Origin: Acidobacteriota bacterium
GTDB lineage: Bacteria; Acidobacteriota; Blastocatellia; Pyrinomonadales; Pyrinomonadaceae
DNA: 64,000 nt
NCBI GenBank assembly: GCA_016713675.1
Contig: JADJOS010000001.1
Location: 2,674,501 to 2,738,500, forward strand
Direction of reading: 5' to 3'
In this document: positions 28,826-39,120 of the stretch, piece by piece
Numbering within the stretch: the stretch's first letter is position 1
Layout of the letters: each line of letters starts with the position of its first letter
Translations under genes and position numbers: made by a program
The notes under the pieces: generated by a model
The model's database searches: none
Seen by the model: only the letters and a program-made list of their open reading frames with translations
What the model was told of the DNA's origin: nothing

Positions 28826-31800
28826 ATGGCCAGAGAATCGAAGAGCCGATTTCGTTCAAATATCACTGTTTTATGTGCCGTCGCATTGTTTTGTATTGCG
28901 GGTTTTGCCGTTTCGCGGGCTGTTTCATCGACGGGCGTTTCCGGATCGATGACGGCAGCGGCGAGCACTCCGATATCCAAACGCCCTGATCTGAGATCGA
29001 AAACGTCGAGCAAACAGCCGGTTTCCCAAGTTGCGCTTACTGCATTGCCAGGGCAAATGGTATTCGGCAGCGGAGGATTTGGGCGTTTCGACCTGCTATC
29101 TGCGAGCGACATCGGGACGCAGAATAATGTCTACAACCTGACCAACATCAACGAACACGATCCTATTTTCTCGCCCGACGGAAACAAGATCTTGTTCCGC
29201 AGCTATCGTGATGGTGATAGCGGATCGGGCGTTAAAGAGCTTTATACGATGAAGCCGGACGGTTATGACCAAACCAGGTTGACCGCCGGAATGGGCTTTG
29301 CCGGTTCTTATGCATATTCACCGGACTCGAGTTCGATCGCCTATATTTCCGATTCCAACCTTTGGAAGATCAACGCCGACGGCAGCGGAGTGGTGCTGTT
29401 GGCAGATTTTGCGAATAACGTCGAGAACCCGCAATTTTCGCCCGACGGAACGAAGATCATTTTCATTTTTGACGGAAAGATCTGGCAAATGAATGCTGAC
29501 GGCTCGAACCAGGTCGATCTAGGCATTTTAGAATATGCCGAACGCGCAAGATTCGCGCCGGATGGTTCCAAGATCGTCTTTTCGTCAAATAGCGAGATCT
29601 ACACTGCAAATAGCGATGGGACAAATGTGGTAAAAGTCATCGATGACGATGTTGTTCAATATCATTTGGATATTCCTGAATATTCGCCGAACGGCACCAA
29701 GCTTCTGATGGAATGCCGCGGATTCGGCCCCAATTCGGGAATCAACATCTGCACATCTAACGCCGACGGCACCGGTTTTGCTCCGTTACTCGGCAATATC
29801 CTCGAACGCCAGTCGCCCGTTTGGTCGCCCGACAGTTCGGCCGTCGGATTCATAGCGCGAAATAGCGCAACTAATCAGTACGGGATATTTACCGCGGTTT
29901 TAGGGCAACAACCTGAGCTTGTTTACCTCGAGAATGATGGTGCGATACTGCATTACCTGGCGTGGCAGCCGGATTGCAATCTGACGTCAGGCACGCCGAC
30001 GCCGACACCGGGCGTTACACCGATCCCGGGTTTGATATCGGAGTGGAATGCGAACGATTCTACGGCGAACGATTCGCAGGGCCTCAACAATGGCCAATTT
30101 GTGGACGGGGCTGCACTGATCCAACCGGGCAAACGCGGCCTTGGATTCTATTTCGCCGGCGATGGCGGCTATATAAATATTCCCGACAGCAATTCGCTCG
30201 ATGTTCAGACCGGCGATTATACGCTTTCCACCTGGTTCAATCCGCTGGGCTCGGCCGAACATTACATCGCAGGAAAAGGTGCGTGTAATGGCGGTTCATC
30301 AAATTTCTACATTGGTGTCGATACAAATTACGATCCATTCATCGACATTAGCCATGACGCCGGCGGATCACGAGTTGGTATAGGCGGACACACAGTTTCG
30401 CCGTTTGTTTGGCACCACCTGCTCTTAAGGAAAGAAGGCACCATATTCAGCCTTTACATCGACGGTGTGCTCGCTTTCAACCACACCGAAAACGGCACGA
30501 TGGCCGTCAACGATCAACCAATTACTCTTGGAAAGGGTATCGGCTGCACTCCGCCGCAATTGACGACACACGGAGGTGTTGACGAGGTATTACTGTTTGG
30601 CCGGGCGCTGAATAACACCGAAATCGATGCAATTTACAATGGCTATGTTCCTCCCACTGGGCCGACTCCCACGCCTACACCAAGCGGAGGCCTGGTTGCC
30701 TATTGGCGAGCAAACGGTGACGCAAATGATACGTCGGGAACGAATCACGGTACTCTCGAGGGCGACACGACATTCGCCGCAGGACATCAGGGCCAGGCAT
30801 TTGATTTTGACGGTGACGGCGACCGGGTGCGTGTGCCGGACGGCGGCAGCGACGTCCTCGATGTACAGACGGGCGAATTCACCGTCGCGGCCTGGGTCAA
30901 TATCCGATCGAACGGAGTTCACTTCATCGCCGGCAAGGATTTTGACGATGGTTCGTATGCTCTAAAGGTCGAAGGTCAAAAGCTGTATTTCTATCTTTTC
31001 AACAACAACAACTATCAATACATAAACTCCGGTGACGATCTCACTTTGAATTCCTGGCATCACGTCGCAGGTGTTCGCGCCGGTGGCCAGATCAAGGTGT
31101 TTGTTGACGGCACGGAGCGAGCCAGCACGGGATACACCGAAACTTTGCCGGCGAATTCGACGGACTTTACAATTGGCGGACCTGTCTATGGAACTACACC
31201 GCAGCCCGATACCGACGGCTTGATCGACGATGTGCGCATTTACAGTCGCGGGCTCGATGCGACGGAGTTGACCGCGATCTACAATGATCCCGGATTGGTC
31301 CCTGTGTTCAACGCAGAACATCGGCAAGCGAAAAGCCGTGCAGATCTCGTGTGTCAGCCGCATACAGATCCGGCCGTCAATGTTCGGGTTAACTATCCAA
31401 ATCCGGCAGCGGCCGGCCGAACGACCGAACTTGGGCTGCGGATTAGGGATGCGGCTCCGTCGGGCGGTACGGTGGTCGATCTCAGCTATTCAGACATTGG
31501 AGTGGTGAACGGGCCATCGAGTGTGACCGTACCTGAAGGAAACGTCTTTTATAATTTCAACGTCACGACCACAGATGGCAATACGTTTCGGCGCGGTGAT
31601 GTGATCGCGACACTAGGCACTGAAACGGCGAAAGCGACCGTGACAGTTGCTCCCGCGGCTCCTGATGTCGCGGTGTCAACCCTTGCAGCACCCGCGACGA
31701 TGGATATTCTTCAGAACTATACGGCGACCTGGACCGTGACGAATAACGGCCAAGCTCCAACCGAAAGTTACAGGCAAGACACATTTTTCATATCGCCGGA

Positions 31801-34800
31801 TGATCAGTTGTTCAACGACACGAATGATAAGATCGTCGGCCGTTCGTATGACAATGCCGGAGTACTCGCCCCCGGACAGTCAAAGAATATGAGCTTTGAC
31901 CAGGTGTACATTCCTAGCAGTGCGATCCCGGCTAGCGGTTCGTACTACCTCTTCGTTTTGATTGGTGATGCCGGGACTGTGCGCGAACGCGGCGGGAATT
32001 ATCAGGACAACTATATGTCGATACCGGTTCAGGTCAATCGTAATCTGCCGGACATGGTCGCCGAGAATATCGTAATACCAACCGAGGTCGAGCCGGGAGT
32101 TCAGTTCACGATCTCGTGGGATATTAGAAATGCGGGAACGCGAGCGACAACCACCGGTTTTTCTGTTAATGCCTATTTGTCGTTTGACACTACCGTCGGC
32201 GGCGTTGATGACGTTCCGATCACGTTCCGAACTTCACCGATACTCCCGATCGACGGCGTTTCGTCATACAGTCAGCAGTTTTCGATACCTACCGTTCCTG
32301 TCAGGCCATCTAGCGATGCTCTTATCTATTTCAAGATCGATGAAGGCAATGTTGTGTTTGAAGGCAACACAAATGAACCGGCAGAGCTTAACAACACACC
32401 GACACAGCCATTTAGGTTCGAGTATCGCGTTCCCGACCTGCAGGTACAGTCCGTCACGCCACCTGTCGAGGTCGAGAGCGATACCGCATTTGACATCGCA
32501 TGGACCACTAAAAACTTCGGCAATAAGGCAGCGGCAGCGATGAACGAGCGCGTCTATTTTTCAACCGATGCGATCGTCAACGGTAACGATATCGAGATCG
32601 GAAGTTTTCCACTAGCTCAGGCATTAGCTCCGGATCAGTCGATCGACCGTATCCAAAGTGTTCTGATCCCGACTAACTCGATCACTACGACCGGTAACTA
32701 CTTCGTATACGTCAAAACCGATGCCGACGCGCAAGTTGACGAGGGCGGATCAGAGAATAACAACACCACTTTCCACCCGGTCCGAGTTCGGCGGCTGCTG
32801 AGGCCTGACTTGCAGGTGACGAATATTACTGCTCCGGCGACCGCATTCTTTGATCAGGAAGTGCAGGTTCAATTCACAGTGACAAATACCGGGACCGGCC
32901 CGACAAATGCCACCGGCTGGACCGATGAACTTCTATTTGGGGTCAATCAAACACTGAACGGTGCAAATGTACTTGCACGCTCACCCAATATCAGTGCCCT
33001 GAATCCAGGTGAAAGCTATGTAACCTCGATGACAGTGAGGATACCGCGCGGTTCTCAAGGCTCCTACTATTTTCTGGTCCAGACCGACCGCAACAACGGC
33101 GGGGGTCAAGATGTCAACGAAGAGAACGAAAACAACAACTTAACGACAAAGCCTGTAACTGTAAGCGTTCCGGTACTTCCTGATCTTCGCTCGTCAAATG
33201 TTCAGGCTCCCATAGAGGCATTCGGCGGCCAGCCGATCTTGCTTAATTGGACGGTTACGAATAACGGCGACGGTGCGTCCCCGCAGGCAACGGCGACCTG
33301 GAATGACGTTATTTACATTTCGAGAGATACGAATCTCGACGGAGGCGATAGATACATCGGGGTCAGGCCGCACACAGGTCCGCTTGCAGTGAATGGAACT
33401 TATACCGTCTCAGGTTTTTCGCTAAATCTTCCACCGGATGTTTTCGGCGACTATTACGTGTTTGTTGTCGCGGACGGATACAACCAGGTGTTCGAATTCA
33501 CGAACGAAAGTAATAATTCCGACTACGACCGCGTCGGCGACGGTTCGCCGCTCCACGTACTTGGAGCGCCGCCGGATCTCACCGTTCTTAACCCGATAAC
33601 AGCACCATCGACGGCAAATGCGGGACAGTCGTTCAACGTGCTGTACACCGTACGCAATCAAGGTGCATTCGATGCAACAGGCGCGTGGTACGACGCCGTT
33701 TATCTTTCGCCGACTCCGCAATACGGCACGGCGACTGCGATATATCTTGGGAATACCTACCATAACGGCGTCCCGGCAGGGCAACAATACGGCGTTAGCC
33801 AGCCTGTCACCCTTCCAAATTGTCTTGAGGGCACGTATTACCTGATAACCAAAGCGGACTCTAACAGCAACATATTTGAATGGGATCCGAACATCGACGC
33901 AGAGGCGAATAATTTCAGCCAGGGCAAGCAGATCGTGATCAGCAATTTTGCTCCTGACCTGCGTGTGAAAGAGATGAGCGTCCCACCCGTAGTGATCGAC
34001 GGTGTAGTGCCGATCAACTGGACAGTCAAAAACTACGGCACTGCGGCAACAGACCAATCGTCTTGGTTTGACCGTGTCTACATCTATGACGGCAGTCAAT
34101 TACGCATTCTCGGGACATTCCCGCATTTGGGATCTTTGGCCGTGAATGGTGAGTATTTTCAGAACCAGATCGTGTATTTACCCAATGATATCGAAGGCAG
34201 TGTTCAGATATTTGTACAAACCGATGCACATAACAATGTCCCGGAGTGCACACTCGATGAAAACAATGCCGACGCGAGGCTGACCGATGCACAGGGAAAT
34301 TTCCCGGACCTGTCGATCACATCGGCGAACGCACCATCGTCCGCAGTGCTCGGCTCTTCGGTGAATGTCACATGGAACGGTATCAACACGGGCGAACCGA
34401 TGAATTCGGCGACAGCATGGGCTGACCGTATCTATATCTCGAATGATCAGACGCTTGCCTTCGGGGATCCACTAGTTGGTGGCATGACGCTGAGTACTCA
34501 GCTCGCGGCTAACCAGACCTATAATGGCACAGCACAAATAACTATCCCGAATCTTTCGGCCGGGAGCTATTACTTGATCGTCAACGCTGATAATGGCGAC
34601 AACGTTGAAGAGGGAACCAACGAAAACAACAATCAGCATTTTGCCGATAACTCTGACTTTGCCGGACGTAGACCTTATCCCAACAACTCCGGTAGCAAAT
34701 TCGATACTCTATTCGGGACAAATGGCCGACGTTTCTTTTACTGTCAACAACGTCGGTGCAAACCCGACCCTGACCGGGCAGTGGTCGGATCATATTCTGC

Positions 34801-34888
34801 TTTCACGCGACCTGGTCATCGATCCGACCGACCGTATTCTCGAATATGTTCAGCACTCTGGCGTGGTGGCGAACGGAACCGGTTATGA
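28826..34888 (+). CDS. Giant secreted multidomain protein, N-terminal part (TolB-like propeller, LamG, CARDB repeats)
   Basis: Reading frame of 2,020 aa; about residues 1-1,938 are genuine, after which the frame breaks at a TTTT run (34639-34642). In order: signal anchor (ITVLCAVALFCIAGFAVS), a PD40/TolB-like propeller (about 80-380; FSPDGNKILFRS, YSPDSSSIAYIS, FSPDGTKIIFIF), two LamG/concanavalin-like domains (about 400-590 and 620-820) separated by Pro/Thr linkers, then eight CARDB-type Ig-like repeats of about 130 aa starting near residue 943, each with PDL-x-V near its start and N-x-x-x-E-x-x-(E/N)-x-N-N near its end. The start ATG has GGGAG upstream. An adhesin or surface scaffold role is likely. 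Confidence 0.85.
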   Translation: MARESKSRFRSNITVLCAVALFCIAGFAVSRAVSSTGVSGSMTAAASTPISKRPDLRSKTSSKQPVSQVALTALPGQMVFGSGGFGRFDLLSASDIGTQNNVYNLTNINEHDPIFSPDGNKILFRSYRDGDSGSGVKELYTMKPDGYDQTRLTAGMGFAGSYAYSPDSSSIAYISDSNLWKINADGSGVVLLADFANNVENPQFSPDGTKIIFIFDGKIWQMNADGSNQVDLGILEYAERARFAPDGSKIVFSSNSEIYTANSDGTNVVKVIDDDVVQYHLDIPEYSPNGTKLLMECRGFGPNSGINICTSNADGTGFAPLLGNILERQSPVWSPDSSAVGFIARNSATNQYGIFTAVLGQQPELVYLENDGAILHYLAWQPDCNLTSGTPTPTPGVTPIPGLISEWNANDSTANDSQGLNNGQFVDGAALIQPGKRGLGFYFAGDGGYINIPDSNSLDVQTGDYTLSTWFNPLGSAEHYIAGKGACNGGSSNFYIGVDTNYDPFIDISHDAGGSRVGIGGHTVSPFVWHHLLLRKEGTIFSLYIDGVLAFNHTENGTMAVNDQPITLGKGIGCTPPQLTTHGGVDEVLLFGRALNNTEIDAIYNGYVPPTGPTPTPTPSGGLVAYWRANGDANDTSGTNHGTLEGDTTFAAGHQGQAFDFDGDGDRVRVPDGGSDVLDVQTGEFTVAAWVNIRSNGVHFIAGKDFDDGSYALKVEGQKLYFYLFNNNNYQYINSGDDLTLNSWHHVAGVRAGGQIKVFVDGTERASTGYTETLPANSTDFTIGGPVYGTTPQPDTDGLIDDVRIYSRGLDATELTAIYNDPGLVPVFNAEHRQAKSRADLVCQPHTDPAVNVRVNYPNPAAAGRTTELGLRIRDAAPSGGTVVDLSYSDIGVVNGPSSVTVPEGNVFYNFNVTTTDGNTFRRGDVIATLGTETAKATVTVAPAAPDVAVSTLAAPATMDILQNYTATWTVTNNGQAPTESYRQDTFFISPDDQLFNDTNDKIVGRSYDNAGVLAPGQSKNMSFDQVYIPSSAIPASGSYYLFVLIGDAGTVRERGGNYQDNYMSIPVQVNRNLPDMVAENIVIPTEVEPGVQFTISWDIRNAGTRATTTGFSVNAYLSFDTTVGGVDDVPITFRTSPILPIDGVSSYSQQFSIPTVPVRPSSDALIYFKIDEGNVVFEGNTNEPAELNNTPTQPFRFEYRVPDLQVQSVTPPVEVESDTAFDIAWTTKNFGNKAAAAMNERVYFSTDAIVNGNDIEIGSFPLAQALAPDQSIDRIQSVLIPTNSITTTGNYFVYVKTDADAQVDEGGSENNNTTFHPVRVRRLLRPDLQVTNITAPATAFFDQEVQVQFTVTNTGTGPTNATGWTDELLFGVNQTLNGANVLARSPNISALNPGESYVTSMTVRIPRGSQGSYYFLVQTDRNNGGGQDVNEENENNNLTTKPVTVSVPVLPDLRSSNVQAPIEAFGGQPILLNWTVTNNGDGASPQATATWNDVIYISRDTNLDGGDRYIGVRPHTGPLAVNGTYTVSGFSLNLPPDVFGDYYVFVVADGYNQVFEFTNESNNSDYDRVGDGSPLHVLGAPPDLTVLNPITAPSTANAGQSFNVLYTVRNQGAFDATGAWYDAVYLSPTPQYGTATAIYLGNTYHNGVPAGQQYGVSQPVTLPNCLEGTYYLITKADSNSNIFEWDPNIDAEANNFSQGKQIVISNFAPDLRVKEMSVPPVVIDGVVPINWTVKNYGTAATDQSSWFDRVYIYDGSQLRILGTFPHLGSLAVNGEYFQNQIVYLPNDIEGSVQIFVQTDAHNNVPECTLDENNADARLTDAQGNFPDLSITSANAPSSAVLGSSVNVTWNGINTGEPMNSATAWADRIYISNDQTLAFGDPLVGGMTLSTQLAANQTYNGTAQITIPNLSAGSYYLIVNADNGDNVEEGTNENNNQHFADNSDFAGRRPYPNNSGSKFDTLFGTNGRRFFYCQQRRCKPDPDRAVVGSYSAFTRPGHRSDRPYSRICSALWRGGERNRL

Positions 34889-37800
34889 CGTGACGCGATC
34901 GGTCCGAATACCTGAAGGTCTGACGGGCGAGTACAAGATCTTTGTCTTTGCCGACCGGAATAATTACGTTACGGAATCCAACGATACGAATAACCTCAGC
35001 CCGGCGGCAACCGTCGAGCTGCAATTGCCTCCGCCCGCTGAACTCAACGTCACGAACATTTCGCCTCCGGCATCGGTCGGACTCGGTGAGAATGCAACAT
35101 TTGGATGGACGGTTCAGAACTCGAGTGCGAACACAGCGAGCGGCGAATGGCAGGATTCGGTCTACTTCTCAACCGATACTACCTGGGACAGCAGCGACAC
35201 GTTTATTGGAGCGCGTCCGCACAATACCAACCTTGCTCCATTTGCGACATACACAGAAACACTCGATACGGTCATTCCGGCGGTTGAGACCGGGACCTAT
35301 TATGTCATCGTCAGAACTGACGCACGAAATTCCGTTCGCGAGTCGAACGAGCTCAACAACGTGACGAGTTCGGTGCTGCAAACAACGGTTTCCATCCCGA
35401 CGCTGACTCTGGGCAACGTGTTAAATACTTCGCTTGTAACAGGCCAAGAACGCTTTTATAGCATCTTCAACGTGCCGGGCGACGAGACTATGCTCGTAAC
35501 GGTGACCGGTGAGGCGGGTTCGAGCAACGAATTGTACACGAAATTCAACAGCATGGTCTCGCGTTCGAATTATGAATTCCAGGGCGAACGACAAGGTGAG
35601 CCGAACCAGGAAAACGTGGTCGGAAACACCTTCGCCGGTAAATACAACACGATGATCAGGGGCGATTACGTTCCGAGTTCATTTGCTGGACAGCTAAGAG
35701 ATGCCGATGCGAAAAAGGCAAAAAGGGATCTCGTAGCTCAACAGGTCGCCCTTAAGGCAGAGCTTTTGCCGTTCGGAATCCGACGGGTTTCGCCGGGAAC
35801 CGCCGGAAACAACGGCTATTCGATGATCTCGGTCGAAGGAGCGAAGTTCCAGCCCGGAGCAACGATCAAATTGGTAAATATTGCGGATTCGACGGAACTG
35901 ACACCGATGCAGACATTCGATATCAGTTCGATCAATACTGCCGGACTGTTCGATCTGAACGGCGTCATACCCGGCAATTATCACGTTGTTCTAACCAATC
36001 CGAATAACCAGACGTCAACCTGGTCCCAGAATTTCGTGATCACGCAAGGCGGCGGCGAACGCATAAGGACCGAGATCAGCGGCCCGGGCGAAGTGCGCGG
36101 CAATTTCTATACGCGGTACACAATTTCAGTCTCGAACGACGGTAAGAACGATGCGATAACGGTGCCGATCATTGTTCGGCTCTCCCCAAGTGCATTCAAC
36201 TACCGGCTTTCGACGGCCGACTATTACGAATTTGCACCGGCCGATGATACTGCCGATCCGAATGCCGTTCACGCCGACATTGACGGAAATCGTATTCTCG
36301 CATTGTTCGCGCCGATCGTCCGGGCGGGAGAGACGGTAAATATCGGGATCGATGTGGCGTTTAGTAATCGCGGTACGATAACGGCTGAGGCTCTCGAGGG
36401 GATTTTTGACCCGCGTCTGGCTTCGATCCCGGTCGATGATCTGGTTCCCGGTGCGACGGGCGGAGATGTGATAAAGTGCTGGGCTAACCTGGCGTTTAAC
36501 ACGCTGCTGGCGATCCTTAGCGAAATTTTCCCGGTCAAGTGTGCTGCGGGAATTGCCAAAGTGATCGGTGCCGCGTTTCTTGGAGATGCAATAACCTCAA
36601 CCGCCGGTGGTGCGAGAACCGGCTCGTTTGTTTCATGGTCAACGCTTTGGGGACTTGCTGCCAAAGCACTACGGGCGGCCGAAGATTGTGCAATGGAAGG
36701 GCTAAAGTATTTTCCGCTGGCCAAGATCGCATCAATAATCTGGGATATCTATCAACTCTTACAACTAGGGGCCGATTGCATTAAGCTGACCGCTGAGTAC
36801 GTCATGAACGTACATACAAATCTCCCGAACGATCCGAATGATAAGGTAGGGCCTTTCGGCTACGGTCCGGAGAAATTCGTGCCGGTCGGGACGCCGCTGC
36901 CTTATCGAATAAATTTCGAAAATAGATCAGACGCGACCGCTCCGGCTCATCGCATCAGGATAGTGGATCAACTGCCGCCCACGCTTGATCCGCGAACCGT
37001 TAGGTTGGCCGAGATCGGATTCAAGCAATACCGGATCGTAATACCGCCAAACCGTTCGTTCTATCAAACGCGAATGCAGCTCGGACCCGACTTAAACGAT
37101 CTGCAGGCTGACATCACCGCTGGTGTCAATATTGCGACAGGTGCGGTCACATTGAACATGATTGCCATTGATCCGGCCACAGGCGAGGAGCCGATAGATC
37201 CGGGACGTGGAATCTTGCCGCCGAACAATGCGTCGAATGACGGCCAAGGTTACCTATCGTTTACGGTCATCCCAGCGGCAAATCAGCCGACGCGGACAGA
37301 CCTCGGAAACACCGCGACGATCTATTTCGACGACAACGAGCCGATCCAGACGAATACGACGACAAATCTGCTCGATGCCGATATTCCGGTGAGTCAGATC
37401 GCGGCTTTGCCCACGACCTCCGCGTCCGTTTCGATCCCGCTGGTCTGGGGCGGCAGCGACGACGCGAACGGCTCAGGACTCGGAAATTTCGACATATACG
37501 TATCCGAGAACAACGGCGAGTATTATCCGTTCGTTTCGTCAACGCCGGATCTCGGCGGAACTTTCAACGGCAATTTTGGGCGAACATACCGGTTCTACTC
37601 TCGTGCCCGTGACAACGCTGGTAATGTCGAGGCCGCTCCGGCGGTCGCGGATGCGGTCGTCACGGTGCTCGGCGGAGCTTATGAAGGTGACGTTGCCTCT
37701 CGTCCAAGTGGTACCAATGACGGCACCATCAATACTCAGGACGTCGATCAGGTCAGACGATTTGCAGCGAAGCTCGATACTGACTTTCAATACAACGAGT

Positions 37801-38966
37801 TTCAGCGTGCTGACGTTTCACCCCTAGTTGATGGCGGCGACGGGTCGTTGTCGGTCGCGGATGTGATACAGGCGGGTCGGTTCTCGGCGGGAACGGATGC
37901 CGTTCGAACAAATGCCGGACCGCTGACTGCCGCGTCGCTGGCAGGGAAGACCATTGCCGGCAAGGATGGCAATCTTTTGCCGCGTTCGATACGGCCCGTG
38001 ATCGTCAGCCGTTCGGCGACCAAGATCGTGATCGGCGTGCTGCTTGAGGCTCAAGGTGACGAGACCGGCGTTGGATTTACGCTGAATTACAACACTTCAG
38101 ACCTATCAAACCCGACGAACATTGTTGTCGGATCGGGGGCTGCAGGTGCTGTGTTGACCGCGAATACTATGCAGGCGGGCAATGTGGGGATAATTCTCGA
38201 CAAATTACCCGCACAGCCTTTCCCGGCAGGTACACGGCAGATCGTGGCCATCGAATTTGACGTCAGCCCGACCGCTGCTGCAATTACGCCGCTCACATTC
38301 AACAGCGATGTGGTCAAAAACGAGATCGTTGACGGCACGGCGGGCGCTCTGACGGCGACGTTCGACGGTGCTCCGATCGTCCTGCTTCCTCCGACGGCGT
38401 CGATGGTCCCGATCGCAGGGCGCGTGCTTAGTTCGACAGGAAAACCTGTTAGAGACACGATCGTTTATCTGACTGATGATGACGGATTCGTGCGGCGAAC
38501 CGTGACAAGCGCAGCCGGGACGTATCGCCTCGACGAGGTCGAGGCGGGGCGGACCTATATTTTGTCGGTCAGAAACAAGTCGTTTCGATTTGCACAGTCG
38601 ACAAGGGTAATTAATCTGACGGACGCAGTCGAGGTGCTCGACGATCTTCGCTTGCCGCGGATCTACGGATTCGAGCGACTGCAGGGCTTCTTCCAGTTTC
38701 AAAAGATCGAATTCTTTTTTGTCGGGCAGGCTGACGGCGTCGTCCAAGATGATCCGCTGACCGCCCGATCTTTTTTGAGCGTTGCGTTTGCGGGCGTGGT
38801 CGATCAGCACCTTTCGCATTACCTCTGCCGCGACGGCAAAGAAATGAGCGCGATTTTGCCAAGAGACATTCTCCCAATTGACGAGGCGAATATAGGCTTC
38901 GTGCACCAAGGCAGTAGCTTGGAGCGTGTGATCACTGTTTTCGTTATTGAAATAGGCGTGGGCTAA
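34593..38966 (+). CDS. Giant secreted multidomain protein, C-terminal part (CARDB, dockerin-like, cohesin-like)
   Basis: Continuation of the gene at 28826 in the next frame; removing one T at 34639-34642 joins them as ...NNNQHLPITLTLPDVD. Useful sequence begins about 34640. In order: CARDB repeats 9 and 10, a PPC-like domain (about 35400-35510), an IPT-like segment, a hydrophobic Cys-containing stretch (36470-36800), a DUF11-like beta domain with DPNDK, a two-loop dockerin-like segment (about 37700-37890; NDGTINTQDVDQ, GDGSLSVADVIQ), a cohesin-like domain (about 37990-38390) and a carboxypeptidase-regulatory-like fold (38410-38630). After about 38640 the frame is only antisense to the sigma gene, so the true C-terminus is lost or replaced. 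Confidence 0.82.
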   Translation: MATTLKREPTKTTISILPITLTLPDVDLIPTTPVANSILYSGQMADVSFTVNNVGANPTLTGQWSDHILLSRDLVIDPTDRILEYVQHSGVVANGTGYDVTRSVRIPEGLTGEYKIFVFADRNNYVTESNDTNNLSPAATVELQLPPPAELNVTNISPPASVGLGENATFGWTVQNSSANTASGEWQDSVYFSTDTTWDSSDTFIGARPHNTNLAPFATYTETLDTVIPAVETGTYYVIVRTDARNSVRESNELNNVTSSVLQTTVSIPTLTLGNVLNTSLVTGQERFYSIFNVPGDETMLVTVTGEAGSSNELYTKFNSMVSRSNYEFQGERQGEPNQENVVGNTFAGKYNTMIRGDYVPSSFAGQLRDADAKKAKRDLVAQQVALKAELLPFGIRRVSPGTAGNNGYSMISVEGAKFQPGATIKLVNIADSTELTPMQTFDISSINTAGLFDLNGVIPGNYHVVLTNPNNQTSTWSQNFVITQGGGERIRTEISGPGEVRGNFYTRYTISVSNDGKNDAITVPIIVRLSPSAFNYRLSTADYYEFAPADDTADPNAVHADIDGNRILALFAPIVRAGETVNIGIDVAFSNRGTITAEALEGIFDPRLASIPVDDLVPGATGGDVIKCWANLAFNTLLAILSEIFPVKCAAGIAKVIGAAFLGDAITSTAGGARTGSFVSWSTLWGLAAKALRAAEDCAMEGLKYFPLAKIASIIWDIYQLLQLGADCIKLTAEYVMNVHTNLPNDPNDKVGPFGYGPEKFVPVGTPLPYRINFENRSDATAPAHRIRIVDQLPPTLDPRTVRLAEIGFKQYRIVIPPNRSFYQTRMQLGPDLNDLQADITAGVNIATGAVTLNMIAIDPATGEEPIDPGRGILPPNNASNDGQGYLSFTVIPAANQPTRTDLGNTATIYFDDNEPIQTNTTTNLLDADIPVSQIAALPTTSASVSIPLVWGGSDDANGSGLGNFDIYVSENNGEYYPFVSSTPDLGGTFNGNFGRTYRFYSRARDNAGNVEAAPAVADAVVTVLGGAYEGDVASRPSGTNDGTINTQDVDQVRRFAAKLDTDFQYNEFQRADVSPLVDGGDGSLSVADVIQAGRFSAGTDAVRTNAGPLTAASLAGKTIAGKDGNLLPRSIRPVIVSRSATKIVIGVLLEAQGDETGVGFTLNYNTSDLSNPTNIVVGSGAAGAVLTANTMQAGNVGIILDKLPAQPFPAGTRQIVAIEFDVSPTAAAITPLTFNSDVVKNEIVDGTAGALTATFDGAPIVLLPPTASMVPIAGRVLSSTGKPVRDTIVYLTDDDGFVRRTVTSAAGTYRLDEVEAGRTYILSVRNKSFRFAQSTRVINLTDAVEVLDDLRLPRIYGFERLQGFFQFQKIEFFFVGQADGVVQDDPLTARSFLSVAFAGVVDQHLSHYLCRDGKEMSAILPRDILPIDEANIGFVHQGSSLERVITVFVIEIGVG

Positions 38967-39071
38967 TCGACGGAGATCATCGTAAACGAGCGGCAGCAAT
39001 TCGTCGGGGGCAGTTTTACTGCCATCGCGCATTTGATTTAGTAGGATCGTGACATCATCTTTCGTCGACAT
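38205..39071 (-). CDS. ECF sigma factor, truncated: region 4 missing
   Basis: The start ATG at 39071 gives a protein that matches acidobacterial ECF factors for about 145 residues (to about 38640): LLPLVYDDLRRLAHAYF, HTLQATALVHEAYIRLV, WQNRAHFFAVAAEVMRKVL, ...SVDPRQAKIVE. Family members then continue with LR(Y/F)FGG and the region 4 helix-turn-helix. Here the frame runs instead through the antisense of the giant gene's 3' end to 38205, giving no sigma-like residues. No other frame supplies region 4. The product could still bind core RNA polymerase through region 2 but not the -35 box. The partner kinase is probably the one at 26071. Confidence 0.82.
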   Translation of the reverse strand: MSTKDDVTILLNQMRDGSKTAPDELLPLVYDDLRRLAHAYFNNENSDHTLQATALVHEAYIRLVNWENVSWQNRAHFFAVAAEVMRKVLIDHARKRNAQKRSGGQRIILDDAVSLPDKKEFDLLKLEEALQSLESVDPRQAKIVEHLDCVRQINYPCRLCKSKRLVSDRQNIGPPRLDLVEAIRPGCACHGSPHESVIISQINDRVSNRFSCRTKHAPCDRDHRRRRRKQDDRSTVERRRQSARRAVNDLVFDHIAVECERRNCSSGRADVKFDGHDLPCTCRERLCG

Positions 39072-39120
39072 ATCACTTATCGATAATACACGATTCGACG
39101 TTATTTCCGAGCCTCGAATG

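Noticed and set aside
33422..34099. 225-aa minus-strand ORF inside the giant gene
   Set aside because: Antisense frame of the CARDB repeats; no start signal and no motif.
34639..34642. Programmed ribosomal frameshift in the giant gene
   Set aside because: The site is only TTTT with no slippery heptamer or obvious downstream stem, and similar breaks occur in unrelated genes; error is more likely.
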